A stretch of DNA of 64,000 bases from Albibacterium sp963696875 (GCA_963696875.1 CAVOLQ010000002.1:1-64000); one strand, 5' to 3'. Shown: positions 9,604 through 19,317, counted from the first letter of the stretch. The notes: generated by a model not told the origin, from the letters alone. A program made the numbers and translations.

Positions 9604-10683
9604 ATGTTTAAAACATTAGAAAGTTCATACAAAGGAAAAAAGGTATTTGTCACAGGACATACTGGTTTTAAAGGTTCTTGGTTATTAAAAACATTGTCAA
9701 TTCTTGGAGCTGATATAGCTGGATACGCATTGGCACCTTATACAGATGATGATCTTTATCATTTAATCGACGGAGATAGTTTATGTTCTTCGACAATTGC
9801 TGATATAAGAGACAAAGATCGTCTCCATAAAGCTCTTTTAGATTTCCAACCTGACTTTGTATTCCATTTAGCAGCGCAGCCTTTAGTTAGATTATCGTAT
9901 GAAATTCCTGCTGAAACCTTTGAGGTAAACGCAATTGGTACTGCGAATATTTTAGATGCGGTTAGGCAATTAAAAAAGAAATGTTCTGTAGTATTAATTA
10001 CTACTGATAAAGTTTACCATAATAATGAATGGATACATCCTTATCGTGAGAACGATAGACTCGGTGGATATGACCCTTATAGTGCGAGTAAAGCATGTGC
10101 TGAACTCGTAATCAATTCATATCGGAATTCATTCTTCAATCTAGATAACTATCTCGAGCATAAAAAAGCAATTGCCGTTACACGTGCTGGAAATGTGATA
10201 GGCGGCGGAGATTGGTCAAAAGACAGATTAATTCCAGACATTATAAGATCATTAATTAAGGAAGAGGTCATTACTATCCGAAATCCAAACGCTATCCGTC
10301 CATGGCAACATGTCATAGAACCCGTTGTTGGTTACCTTCTTTTGGGAACAAAACTATCCTCAGATCCTATTAAATATGCACAAGCATATAACTTTGGTCC
10401 TTACTCTATAGATGCACTACCTGTTATTGAAATGGTTGACTTAGCTATAAATTTCTGGGGCAATGGCAACTATGAAATAAAACAAGAAAGCGATCAGGTG
10501 CATGAAGCAGGCTTATTAAAGCTTGATATAAGTAAAGCAGAAACTGAATTATCTTGGAAACCAAAAATGAATTCATCACAAGCTGTTCAGCTAACTACAT
10601 CATGGTATAAGATGTTTCGGATCGACAGAAAAAATATTAATTTTTTAACTAAAGATCAAATTTTGGATTATTTAAATGCATAA
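9604..10683 (+). CDS. ddhB: CDP-glucose 4,6-dehydratase
   Basis: A 359-residue extended SDR that converts CDP-glucose to CDP-4-keto-6-deoxyglucose. The NAD-binding motif GHTGFKGSW starts near residue 18, TTDKVYHN carries the catalytic Thr-Asp region, and YDPYSASK supplies Tyr and Lys near residue 160. The frame is open from an ATG at 9577 inside ddhA, but the ATG at 9604 gives the normal RfbG N-terminus and avoids a 16-base overlap, so I chose 9604. The 3' end overlaps the next gene by eight bases, which suggests translational coupling. Confidence 0.93.
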   Translation: MFKTLESSYKGKKVFVTGHTGFKGSWLLKTLSILGADIAGYALAPYTDDDLYHLIDGDSLCSSTIADIRDKDRLHKALLDFQPDFVFHLAAQPLVRLSYEIPAETFEVNAIGTANILDAVRQLKKKCSVVLITTDKVYHNNEWIHPYRENDRLGGYDPYSASKACAELVINSYRNSFFNLDNYLEHKKAIAVTRAGNVIGGGDWSKDRLIPDIIRSLIKEEVITIRNPNAIRPWQHVIEPVVGYLLLGTKLSSDPIKYAQAYNFGPYSIDALPVIEMVDLAINFWGNGNYEIKQESDQVHEAGLLKLDISKAETELSWKPKMNSSQAVQLTTSWYKMFRIDRKNINFLTKDQILDYLNA

Positions 10684-11587
10684 AATTTTAATAACCGGCA
10701 TCACCGGTTTTTTGGGATCACATGTTGCTGAAGTTTTAATTCAAAATGGTTTTCAGGTAATTGGTCTCAAAAGATTAACTTCCGACACTTGGCGTTGTAA
10801 AGATTTCTATGAACAAATAAATTGGATTAATATAGATGAAAGTAATGATTGGAAACAATCTATCATTCAAGAAGAACCAGATATAATTATTCATTGTGCA
10901 TGGATTGGTGTAGAGGCAAGAGATAGGGATAATTGGTCAGAGCAGATTAAGAATATTTACTTCTTGGTCGATTTAATGGAGATTGCAAAGTCTATTCATT
11001 TAAATAAGTTTGTTTTTTTAGGATCTCAGGCAGAATACGGAAATTCTAATGGTATCATATCTGAAAATGAAATTCCCAATGCATTAAATGCTTACGGTAG
11101 AATAAAATTAGCATGTCATGAAATATTTAAAACGTTTTGTGAGTTAAATGATATTAATTGGATTTGGTTACGACTTTTTTCAATATTTGGAGAGAAAGAA
11201 AATGAAAATTGGTTAATACCTTCCTTGATTAAGGAAATGCGTCATAATCAAGAAATGGATTTTACGCCTGCTAATCAAAAGTATGCTTATTTATATGTTA
11301 AGGACTTTGCTAATATAATGTTGAAAATATTATTAGGTAACGTGAAATCCGGAATTTACAATATATCATCAGAGAATGCTATACAACTCAAATTTCTTAT
11401 CGAACAAATTAGAGATATGGTGAACCCTGAATTTCAATTGAATTTCGGAGCATTGCCTTATAGACAGTTCCAGTCGATGCATATAGAAGGCGATATGTCC
11501 AAGATTAGGAAACAGATAGGGAGGTTAGAGTTTACCGATTTTAACGTAGCTTTGCATAATATTATTAAATATTATACATCAAAATAG
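10676..11587 (+). CDS. NAD-dependent epimerase/reductase (SDR), probable YerF-like C-4 ketoreductase
   Basis: A 303-residue extended SDR with N-terminal GITGFLGSH and an AYGRIK active-site Tyr/Lys near residue 140. The central region (SQAEYGN, LRLFSIFGEKE) resembles reductases acting on CDP-dideoxyhexoses, such as abequose and paratose synthases. It sits between ddhB and the TPP enzyme that could add a two-carbon branch. By analogy with the yersiniose pathway, it may therefore reduce the branched product as YerF does. Sequence alone does not separate YerF from RfbJ/RfbS-like synthases or from a 4-epimerase. It overlaps ddhB by eight bases. Confidence 0.7.
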   Translation: MHKILITGITGFLGSHVAEVLIQNGFQVIGLKRLTSDTWRCKDFYEQINWINIDESNDWKQSIIQEEPDIIIHCAWIGVEARDRDNWSEQIKNIYFLVDLMEIAKSIHLNKFVFLGSQAEYGNSNGIISENEIPNALNAYGRIKLACHEIFKTFCELNDINWIWLRLFSIFGEKENENWLIPSLIKEMRHNQEMDFTPANQKYAYLYVKDFANIMLKILLGNVKSGIYNISSENAIQLKFLIEQIRDMVNPEFQLNFGALPYRQFQSMHIEGDMSKIRKQIGRLEFTDFNVALHNIIKYYTSK

Positions 11588-11594
11588 AATAGTT

Positions 11595-13313
11595 ATGAAG
11601 GTGTCTGATTTTATTGCTGATTTTCTTGTTAGAAAAGGTATTAAAAGTGTTTTTGAATTATCGGGGGGGATGATCACGCATATTCTGGATTCAATTAACC
11701 AAACGACTGATGTTAATATTATTTCGATGCATCACGAGCAAGCGGCTGCTTTTGCAGCTGAAGGATATGCGAGAATAACCGGAGTCCCAGGCGTTGCATT
11801 AGCAACAAGTGGACCGGGAGCTACTAATTTATTAACTGGAATTGGCAGTTGCTATTTTGATTCTACTCCAGCAATTTTTATTACAGGGCAAGTAAATAGA
11901 CATGAATTAAAAGGAGATAGGGGAATAAGACAATTGGGTTTCCAAGAAACAGACATCATGTCGATGGCACAACCAATTACAAAAGCTTGTTACCAAATCA
12001 AAAATCCAGACGATATTCCTGAAGTTTTTGAAAGGGCCTATCGAATTTCTTTAGAAGGTAGACCAGGCCCAGTTTTGATAGATATTCCAATGGACGTACA
12101 ACGAGCACAGATTAGTCCGGAAATTTTTACTATTAATAAAGAAATTATAGCAGAAATTGAGAAGTCTATTTTACAAGATCTTATTACTGACATAAAAAAT
12201 GCAAAGAGACCGTTGGTTCTGTCAGGAAGAGGAATTAAAGCAAGCAAAACTCAAAAACTATTCAATGAGTTTGTCAATTATACTCAGTTACCTGTTATTA
12301 CCACTCTTTTAGGTTTAGATACAATTCCATTTAATGATCCTCAACGGGTGGGTTTTATAGGAAGCTATGGGAACCGTTGGGCAAATGTCGCTTTTGGAGA
12401 ATGTGACTTGTTAATCGTTTTAGGAAGTAGATTAGATATCCGACAAACTGGAGCAGATACTAAATTCATTGAAAACCGAAAAATATATCATATAGACTGT
12501 GAAGAAGCAGAAATTAATAATAGAGTTAAAGGTTGTGTTCCTATAATAGCAGACCTTAATGACTTTTTTAAACAATTCACAGAACTAGCAAGTGAAAATT
12601 CTTTTGAAATTTCCAAGGACTGGATGAATCATGTTAACGCTTTGAAGCAAACTTGGCCAGATACCAAAGAGCTAGACGCGATAGGGATTAATCCGAATCA
12701 ATTTATGCATCAACTTTCAAAAGGATCTTTAAAGGCAAAGGCTTATCTGGCTGATGTTGGAAGTCATCAAATGTGGGCAGCACAGTCTTTGGAGCTTTGT
12801 GCCGATCAACAATTCCTGACTTCAGGAGGGATGGGAGCTATGGGGTTTTCTTTACCCGCGGGAATAGGGGCAAGTGTTGCTTTGAATAAACAACCTGTCG
12901 TGGTAATTATTGGAGATGGTTGTATGCAGATTAATATTCAAGAGTTACAAACCATAGTTAGAAACAATCTTCCTATTAAAATTATCGTTTTAAATAACAG
13001 AACATTAGGTATGATTAGACAATTTCAAGATAGTTACTTTGAATCACGTTACCAATCTACCTATTGGGGATATGATGCTCCAAACTTTACGAAGGTTGCT
13101 ATTGCTTATGGTATTAGTGCAAAGACAATTGAAGACTCAGGAGAAGTCCAAGATGCGATAGAATGGTTATGGAAGGAAGAAAATCAAGACCAGCCACAAT
13201 TATTGCAAGTGATGATAGACCCTCATACAAACACCTATCCAAAGATAGCTTTTGGAAGACCCATTACTGAAATGGAACCCTTTGCAAAGCCTATAGAGAT
13301 GGAAGGAACCTAA
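11595..13313 (+). CDS. TPP-dependent acetolactate-synthase-like enzyme, probable YerE-like branching enzyme
   Basis: A 572-residue thiamine-diphosphate enzyme. The catalytic glutamate is in MHHEQAAAFAAEGYAR near residue 48, the central domain is FAD/nucleotide-binding-like, and the TPP/metal motif runs from GDGCMQINIQE (near 441) to an NN pair near 468. Acetolactate synthases of this family make branched-chain amino-acid precursors, but here the gene lies inside a CDP-sugar cluster and no regulatory subunit or ilvCD gene is nearby. In Yersinia pseudotuberculosis O:VI, the homolog YerE transfers a two-carbon unit from pyruvate to the C-4 keto group of CDP-3,6-dideoxy-4-ketoglucose. I infer the same role here. 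A genuine IlvB-type enzyme is the alternative. Confidence 0.8.
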   Translation: MKVSDFIADFLVRKGIKSVFELSGGMITHILDSINQTTDVNIISMHHEQAAAFAAEGYARITGVPGVALATSGPGATNLLTGIGSCYFDSTPAIFITGQVNRHELKGDRGIRQLGFQETDIMSMAQPITKACYQIKNPDDIPEVFERAYRISLEGRPGPVLIDIPMDVQRAQISPEIFTINKEIIAEIEKSILQDLITDIKNAKRPLVLSGRGIKASKTQKLFNEFVNYTQLPVITTLLGLDTIPFNDPQRVGFIGSYGNRWANVAFGECDLLIVLGSRLDIRQTGADTKFIENRKIYHIDCEEAEINNRVKGCVPIIADLNDFFKQFTELASENSFEISKDWMNHVNALKQTWPDTKELDAIGINPNQFMHQLSKGSLKAKAYLADVGSHQMWAAQSLELCADQQFLTSGGMGAMGFSLPAGIGASVALNKQPVVVIIGDGCMQINIQELQTIVRNNLPIKIIVLNNRTLGMIRQFQDSYFESRYQSTYWGYDAPNFTKVAIAYGISAKTIEDSGEVQDAIEWLWKEENQDQPQLLQVMIDPHTNTYPKIAFGRPITEMEPFAKPIEMEGT

Positions 13314-13346
13314 ATTTATTTTTCAGTTTTATTTTATTTACAATAC

Positions 13347-14651
13347 ATGTTACAGAATATTAAAGACTCTGCTCTTGAGACAAGTTTAAGGGAAATAGCT
13401 AAAAAGAGAACTACACAATCTATTATTGCCGGTGAAAATTATATCCCTGTTACAGGAAAGGTATTGGATGAAGAGGATATCTTGTTAGGGGTTGATGCTG
13501 CATTAGATGGATGGTTAACTGCAGGGCGTTTCGCTAATAAATTTGAACACGATTTCGCTGAATATTTTGGTGCAAATAAAGTTCTACTAGTTAACTCAGG
13601 CTCTTCCGCAAATTTAGTGGCATTTTATGCATTGACCTCTCCTAAGCTTGGTGAAAGAGCTATTAAGCCAGGGGACGAGGTGATTACTGTAGCCGCAGGA
13701 TTTCCTACGACTGTTAATCCAATGATTCAATTTGGCGCAATACCTGTATTTATTGATATTGATGTTGATACCCATAATGTGAAATCGGAAATGATTGAAG
13801 CAGCGGTCAGTCCTAAGACGAAAGCTATTATGATTGCCCACTCATTAGGGAATCCTTTTGATTTAGATGAGGTCATGAGAGTTGCTAAAAAATACAATCT
13901 TTGGGTGGTTGAAGATGATTGTGATGCATTAGGAGCGACTTATAAAGGGCAGAAAACAGGAACATTTGGTGATATATCTACTGTTTCATTTTATCCTGCT
14001 CATCATATTACAATGGGAGAAGGAGGAGCTGTAATCGTGAATAATCCTGTATTAGCTAAACTAGCAGAAAGCTTTAGAGATTGGGGAAGAGATTGTTATT
14101 GTGAACCAGGAAAAGATAATACCTGTGGATGTCGCTTTGAGCAACAATTAGGTACACTACCTTATGGTTATGATCATAAATATACATATTCTCATATAGG
14201 TTTCAATTTAAAGGTTACTGATATGCAAGCTGCATTTGGAGTATCTCAGATAAAAAAGATTGATGCTTTTGTACAAAAGAGAAGAGAAAACTATACAGCT
14301 TTATATGAGCGAATGAAAGAATTTGAAGAGATATTTATTCTGCCAGAACCAACACCAAATTCCGATCCCTCTTGGTTTGGATTTTTATTAACATTAAGAG
14401 AAGGAGATTCTGCCGATCGACATATGTTAGTACAGCATCTAGAAGAGAAAAAAATTGGTACTCGTTTATTATTTGGAGGAAATATTTTGCGTCAACCAGG
14501 TTATGCTAATATTGAGCACCGTGTTGTTGGTGATTTAACCAATACCGACATTATTATGAATCAATCGTTTTGGTTGGGCGTTTGGCCGGGTTTGAATGAA
14601 AGCCATTATGATTATATAGCACAAGTTATTAGAGACTATATAAATCCATAA
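13347..14651 (+). CDS. ddhC: CDP-4-keto-6-deoxy-D-glucose 3-dehydrase (E1)
   Basis: A 434-residue PLP/PMP enzyme of the DegT/DnrJ/EryC1 fold that removes the C-3 hydroxyl together with DdhD. The decisive feature is FYPAHHITMGEGG near residues 213-226. The lysine that anchors PLP in aminotransferases is replaced by His, as known for E1. The cysteine cluster DCYCEP...TCGC near 249-262 matches the E1-specific [2Fe-2S] ligands. The enzyme is therefore a dehydrase and not an aminotransferase. It lies 33 bases after the TPP enzyme and two bases before the flippase. Confidence 0.94.
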   Translation: MLQNIKDSALETSLREIAKKRTTQSIIAGENYIPVTGKVLDEEDILLGVDAALDGWLTAGRFANKFEHDFAEYFGANKVLLVNSGSSANLVAFYALTSPKLGERAIKPGDEVITVAAGFPTTVNPMIQFGAIPVFIDIDVDTHNVKSEMIEAAVSPKTKAIMIAHSLGNPFDLDEVMRVAKKYNLWVVEDDCDALGATYKGQKTGTFGDISTVSFYPAHHITMGEGGAVIVNNPVLAKLAESFRDWGRDCYCEPGKDNTCGCRFEQQLGTLPYGYDHKYTYSHIGFNLKVTDMQAAFGVSQIKKIDAFVQKRRENYTALYERMKEFEEIFILPEPTPNSDPSWFGFLLTLREGDSADRHMLVQHLEEKKIGTRLLFGGNILRQPGYANIEHRVVGDLTNTDIIMNQSFWLGVWPGLNESHYDYIAQVIRDYINP

Positions 14652-14652
14652 T

Positions 14653-16038
14653 GTGATTGAATTAATAAAGAAAGGTGCAAATAAGTTTGGAATAGACGGG
14701 GCTATTACTTTTACATTACTGTCGCGAGTTATTCAGGCAGGTGGGGGAGTAGTAACTCTAATATTTATTGCCAAAAATTTATCCACAGTTGAACAAGGTT
14801 ATTATTATACTTTCGGAAGTATATTAGCTATTCAGATTTTCTTTGAATTGGGGCTTTCAGGTATTATTACTCAGTTTGTTGCACATGAAAATGCTAATTT
14901 GATTTGGAATGACAGAAGTAGTTTCAGAGGTTCTGCAGAATCAAGTTCAAGATTATCTTCTTTATTACGGTTTACTGTAAAATGGTTTGGAGTGATTGCG
15001 ATATTGTTACTTTTTGGACTTTTAATCTCAGGGTACTTTTTCTTTGGTGAATTTGGTAAAAATGATACATTTGTCGAATGGCAAAACCCATGGATTATAT
15101 TGAGTATCACTACCTCGTTATCTCTGATGATATCACCTATATTGGCTTTTTTTGAAGGATTAGGCCAAGTTAAGGAAGTTGCGAAAATTAGACTTTTCCA
15201 ACAAATTGTTCAACTTTCTTTGGTTTTGATTTTCTTCTCTATGGGATTTAAATTGTATTCAAGTCCCGTAGCTGCTATTTTAGCTTTTGCAATTGTGCCT
15301 GCTTGGATAGTGCTTAGTTCTAAGATGAAATTATTGACTTTTGTTTGGGAAAAAAAAGACAAGTGGAAGGTAAATTATTTATCGGAGATTTTTCCTTTTC
15401 AATGGAAAATAGCATTGAGTTGGATAAGCGGTTATTTCATCTTTCAACTTTTCAATCCAGTTCTTTTTGCAACCGAAGGTGCTATTGTTGCAGGTCAAAT
15501 GGGAATGACATTAACAGTGTTGAATTCTATTTTTTCGTTGGCTTTCAGTTGGATTTCTACCAAAGTACCGATGTTTTCGAGATTGATTGCGCAAAAAGAT
15601 TACAAACAATTAGATGGTTTATTTAATACAACATTGGTTCAGTCATTAGTTTTGAATATTCTTGCACTTTCACTATTTTTTGTTATCATTTTCATTTTTC
15701 GCTATTTCGATATAAAACTTAACGGTAAAAACTTCGCCGACCGATTCCTCCCTCTTTTACCAATGTTTTTTATGATAATCCCAATTATGTTAAATCATAT
15801 TATTGGGTCGTGGGCAACATATTTGCGCTGTCATAAAAAAGAACCTATGTTATTACAAAGTATTGTTATGGGTGGGCTTTGTTGTGCGTCTACTGTTGGT
15901 TTAGGTCATTATTTTGGTGTAATGGGTATTACGATGGGATATATGATATTGACAATTGCAAGTTTTGTGTGGACTTATTTTACATTTTCAATAAAGAAAA
16001 ATGAATGGCATAATTCAATATTAAATACTAAAGATTGA
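14653..16038 (+). CDS. wzx: Polysaccharide unit flippase, Wzx-like
   Basis: A 461-residue integral membrane protein with roughly 12 predicted hydrophobic segments and a C-terminal basic tail. The N-terminal block (TFTLLSRVIQAGGGVVTLIFIAKNLSTVEQGYYYTFGS) resembles the MATE/Wzx-type polysaccharide transporter family. It should flip the undecaprenyl-linked repeat unit to the periplasm. The start is GTG at 14653, because the nearby ATG at 14651 runs straight into a stop. It follows ddhC by one base. The substrate cannot be read from sequence. Confidence 0.83.
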   Translation: MIELIKKGANKFGIDGAITFTLLSRVIQAGGGVVTLIFIAKNLSTVEQGYYYTFGSILAIQIFFELGLSGIITQFVAHENANLIWNDRSSFRGSAESSSRLSSLLRFTVKWFGVIAILLLFGLLISGYFFFGEFGKNDTFVEWQNPWIILSITTSLSLMISPILAFFEGLGQVKEVAKIRLFQQIVQLSLVLIFFSMGFKLYSSPVAAILAFAIVPAWIVLSSKMKLLTFVWEKKDKWKVNYLSEIFPFQWKIALSWISGYFIFQLFNPVLFATEGAIVAGQMGMTLTVLNSIFSLAFSWISTKVPMFSRLIAQKDYKQLDGLFNTTLVQSLVLNILALSLFFVIIFIFRYFDIKLNGKNFADRFLPLLPMFFMIIPIMLNHIIGSWATYLRCHKKEPMLLQSIVMGGLCCASTVGLGHYFGVMGITMGYMILTIASFVWTYFTFSIKKNEWHNSILNTKD

Positions 16039-16044
16039 CAAATA

Positions 16045-16962
16045 ATGCAAATAGAACAGCCAATTTTAACAATTGCTATTCCTACATATAATAGACCAGA
16101 GGAAATACAAAAGCAAGTAAGACTATTATTGCCGCAATTAGTAGATGGACGTGCAAATTTGGTCGTTTATGATAACTGTTCAGTGCCTTCTGTGAAAAGT
16201 TATTTTTCTCAAGAAGAGTTAGAAAAGTTTACATTGATAACAAATAGCATAAATGTTGGTGCAGATGCTAATATCGCTAGGTGCTTCGAAAATTGTAAAA
16301 CCAAGTGGTTATGGACTTTATCTGATGACGATATTATTAAAAAAGATGCGATTGATACCCTTTTTAAGGAGTTGTATGAAAACTCAGAAGTAGTATTTTT
16401 GAATTTTTGCAACGGCATTTCTTTTAAAACAACTGGCTTTAAAGAATTTGTTAAGAAATTCAAGAGTCCAACCGTTTTTTCCAGTTCTTTTACAATGTCT
16501 TCTTGCTTATATAATATGGAAAAACTCAAATCTTCTTTGCAGGATTATTATAATAATCTATCGAGTATGGTGGGTACAATTATTATGGTTTTAAAATATG
16601 TGCAACGGAATGAAGATGTTGTTTGTGTTTTTATAGATAAAAACCTTATTGAGTCTTATAACGATGAGGTAGGTTGGGATTATAGAGTTTATATACGTAG
16701 AACAAGACTTTTTATTGAGGCATTCTATGATAAAAAATATGTCGCGGAATATAATAAGACTCTATTTTTAGGGTGCCATTTAACAAATTATTGGTTGATT
16801 GATAATAATAGAAATCAACTGAAGGTCAGTTCTGCAGAAAGATGGGAGTTGTTATTATTAACCATAAAAAACCAAGGAATTTTAAATGTATTAGTTAATT
16901 GTCCTATGATAGTACTAAGAGTTATTTATAATTTAATATTTATTCGAAGCAAGTTAAGATAA
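16045..16962 (+). CDS. Family 2 glycosyltransferase
   Basis: A 305-residue GT-A glycosyltransferase. LTIAIPTYNRPEEI at the N-terminus is the nucleotide-binding strand/loop, and LWTLSDDDI near residue 92 holds the metal-binding acidic motif. The C-terminal third has two hydrophobic or amphipathic segments. Transferases for dideoxyhexoses in Salmonella start in a similar way, and this gene is the first glycosyltransferase after the CDP-sugar genes. It is thus a candidate for attaching the CDP-linked sugar, but that is inference from position only. Confidence 0.8.
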   Translation: MQIEQPILTIAIPTYNRPEEIQKQVRLLLPQLVDGRANLVVYDNCSVPSVKSYFSQEELEKFTLITNSINVGADANIARCFENCKTKWLWTLSDDDIIKKDAIDTLFKELYENSEVVFLNFCNGISFKTTGFKEFVKKFKSPTVFSSSFTMSSCLYNMEKLKSSLQDYYNNLSSMVGTIIMVLKYVQRNEDVVCVFIDKNLIESYNDEVGWDYRVYIRRTRLFIEAFYDKKYVAEYNKTLFLGCHLTNYWLIDNNRNQLKVSSAERWELLLLTIKNQGILNVLVNCPMIVLRVIYNLIFIRSKLR

Positions 16963-16986
16963 TTTTAATATTATATTTTTGTAATC

Positions 16987-18114
16987 ATGGAGAAAAGAAT
17001 ATTGTTCATAGCTCATGATGCCCTAGCATACGGAGCTAATCAATCATTAATAAATGCTGTGTCTTCATTAAAATCAAAAGGTGTTTATGTAACTGTTGTT
17101 TTTCCCGAGAGAGGAATAATTTGTGAAATTTTTGAAGAAAGGGAATGGGAATATCATATTGTTTACTTTAAAAACGAGTTATGTCCAAAAGTAGATGGAC
17201 CAGTAGTTTACATTAAAAACATTTTAAGACGTTGTTTTAAGGTAATTACAAATTCCCTTGCTTTAAAGAAATTGAGTGAAATTGTCGAACTTAAAAAAAT
17301 TAACATCATTCATTCTAATTCCAGTGTAGTCTCTATTGGTAAAAAATTGGCTCGCGTTAAAAATATACATCATGTAATTCATTTGAGAGAATACATTCAT
17401 CCTAATCACGGTCTCTATGTTTTTGATGGTTTGAAAAAATATAAAAATAAAATTAGAAAAAGTAAAAATATTATTTGTATTTCAGAAGGTATTTGTAAAG
17501 CTTTTAATTTAGAAGGAAATTCTTTAACATTGCGAGATGCAATAAGAAAAGAACCAAAGTATTCAAGTCCAGTATCAAAAGAAAAATATTTTTTATTTTG
17601 CGGCTCAGTAAGTAAAAATAAGGGAATAGAGGAGGCAATCGAGGCTTTTTACAAATTTTCGTTAAATTACTCTGATTATAAGTTATTAGTAGTTGGAGGA
17701 GGAAATGAGAATTACAAGAGTTACTTATTAAGGCAAGTAAAAGAAATGAATATGGTTGATCGTATCTGTTTTTTAGGATTTAGAAGTGATATAGATGATT
17801 TAATGGCAAAATCCCGAGCATTATTAATGTGCTCAAGAAATGAAGGACTAGGACGAGTAACAATAGAGGCTATGTTTAATTTTTGTGTCGTTTTTGGATT
17901 TAATGATAGTGGAACATCTGAAGTTATTAGTCATGGGGAAACAGGTTTTTTATACAATTCCATAGATGAACTTATAGACTATATGAACGGTATCGTCAAT
18001 AACGAGAATAGCTTTAATATTGTTAGGGATAATGCTTACAGGTATGCTAAAAGTGAATTCTCGGAGCGAGTATTTGGTGATAAATTAATTCAATATTATG
18101 ATAGTCTTAATTAA
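16987..18114 (+). CDS. Family 4 glycosyltransferase
   Basis: A 375-residue GT-B protein. The C-terminal donor domain starts around residue 195 (YFLFCGSVSKNKGIEEAIEAF), runs through LLVVGGG and ends in the EGLGRVTIEAM block near residue 285, with the conserved E-x7-E spacing typical of retaining GT4 enzymes. The N-terminal half begins ILFIAHDALAYGANQSL, an acceptor-domain glycine loop. It is one of six glycosyltransferases of the locus. Donor and acceptor are unknown. Confidence 0.85.
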   Translation: MEKRILFIAHDALAYGANQSLINAVSSLKSKGVYVTVVFPERGIICEIFEEREWEYHIVYFKNELCPKVDGPVVYIKNILRRCFKVITNSLALKKLSEIVELKKINIIHSNSSVVSIGKKLARVKNIHHVIHLREYIHPNHGLYVFDGLKKYKNKIRKSKNIICISEGICKAFNLEGNSLTLRDAIRKEPKYSSPVSKEKYFLFCGSVSKNKGIEEAIEAFYKFSLNYSDYKLLVVGGGNENYKSYLLRQVKEMNMVDRICFLGFRSDIDDLMAKSRALLMCSRNEGLGRVTIEAMFNFCVVFGFNDSGTSEVISHGETGFLYNSIDELIDYMNGIVNNENSFNIVRDNAYRYAKSEFSERVFGDKLIQYYDSLN

Positions 18115-18157
18115 AGAAGCAATAATCCATTGGATAGAATAAGTTTATGCAATAACT

Positions 18158-19237
18158 ATGGAAAAAAAAGCAAGAGTGATAGCTTTTTACTTGCCACAAT
18201 TTCATCCCATTCCTGAAAATGATGAATGGTGGGGTAAAGGCTTTACGGAATGGGCAAATGTAGGGAAAGCAAAGCCATTATTCAAAGGACATTATCAGCC
18301 AAGAGTACCTGCTGATTTAGGATATTATGATCTTCGAGTTCCGGAAACTAGAAAAGCACAGGCCGATATGGCGCGAGAACATGGGGTTGAGGGATTCTGT
18401 TATTGGCATTATTGGTTTGGCAATGGCAAAAGATTAATTGAACGTCCATTTAATGAAGTGTTCGCCTCAGGGGAGCCCGATTTTCCGTTTTGTTTAGCAT
18501 GGGCTAATGAATCTTGGAAAGGTTTCGCTCACGGATTAAAAAACAGAAATCTTTTATTAGAACAATTATACCCTGGAGTTGAAGATTACACAGCACATTT
18601 CAATGAAATACTGCCGGTATTTAAAGATAAAAGATATTTAACGGTTGATGGAAAGCCTATCTTTATGATTTATAAGCCTATAGCGGATCCCGAAGTCAAA
18701 GTTTTTATAGAGACGTGGCGAAGGTTGGCAGTCGAGAATGGATTAGAGGGAATATATTTTGTGGGTCATAAAAATGATTCCACAATTAGTAATGCCGATA
18801 TAATGGCTAGCGGGGTAGACGCTTTAAATATTGTTAGAATGAATGATTTTTTTTTACAACGTTCGTTTGTTCAAAAAGCTACCGCATACTTTAATAAGAT
18901 TTTCCGATCCATGCCTTTGATTTATTCATATAAAGAAATGTCTAAGTATTTTATCAATGAAGAAGACCGTAAAGGAAATATATACCCTAGTATTATTCCT
19001 GGGTGGGATCATACCCCGCGAAGTGGACACGAAGGCTTGGTTATACATGATTCAACTCCTACTTTATTTGAGAAGCATGTTAATAAAGCAATTGATATAA
19101 TTAAAGATAAGGAGCCAGAACATAAAATTATTTTTATAAAGTCATGGAATGAATGGGCAGAAGGAAATTATATGGAACCAGATAGGAGGTGGGGAATGAA
19201 ATATTTACGAACATTAAAAAAATGTATTGAATCGTAG
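18158..19237 (+). CDS. WbsX-like / GH99-like glycan-active protein
   Basis: A 359-residue soluble protein that opens with ARVIAFYLPQFHPIPEND and EWWGKGFTEWANV. Later it has FCYWHYWFGNGKRL and, near the C-terminus, KSWNEWAEGNYMEPD. These are the hallmarks of the WbsX family, annotated as glycosyltransferase and related to glycoside hydrolase family 99 (endo-mannosidase fold). Such genes are frequent in O-antigen and capsule loci, but their biochemical role is not settled. It could be a transferase or a glycan-trimming enzyme. No signal peptide is visible. Confidence 0.8.
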   Translation: MEKKARVIAFYLPQFHPIPENDEWWGKGFTEWANVGKAKPLFKGHYQPRVPADLGYYDLRVPETRKAQADMAREHGVEGFCYWHYWFGNGKRLIERPFNEVFASGEPDFPFCLAWANESWKGFAHGLKNRNLLLEQLYPGVEDYTAHFNEILPVFKDKRYLTVDGKPIFMIYKPIADPEVKVFIETWRRLAVENGLEGIYFVGHKNDSTISNADIMASGVDALNIVRMNDFFLQRSFVQKATAYFNKIFRSMPLIYSYKEMSKYFINEEDRKGNIYPSIIPGWDHTPRSGHEGLVIHDSTPTLFEKHVNKAIDIIKDKEPEHKIIFIKSWNEWAEGNYMEPDRRWGMKYLRTLKKCIES

Positions 19238-19317
19238 CTAATACGAATATTCACGTTTATTAGGAAAAATGGAAATGAGTAATGTGAATTATACACTAGG
19301 CTTGATAAATACAACGA

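Noticed and set aside
11595..13313. Calling the TPP enzyme a housekeeping acetolactate synthase (ilvB)
   Set aside because: No ilvN, ilvC or ilvD gene is nearby, and the gene lies between four ddh genes with short spacing. The YerE-like role fits the context better, although it is not proven.
13347..14651. Annotation of this DegT-fold protein as a sugar aminotransferase
   Set aside because: The PLP lysine is replaced by His in the HHITMGEGG block and iron-sulfur cysteines are present, which identifies the E1 dehydrase.
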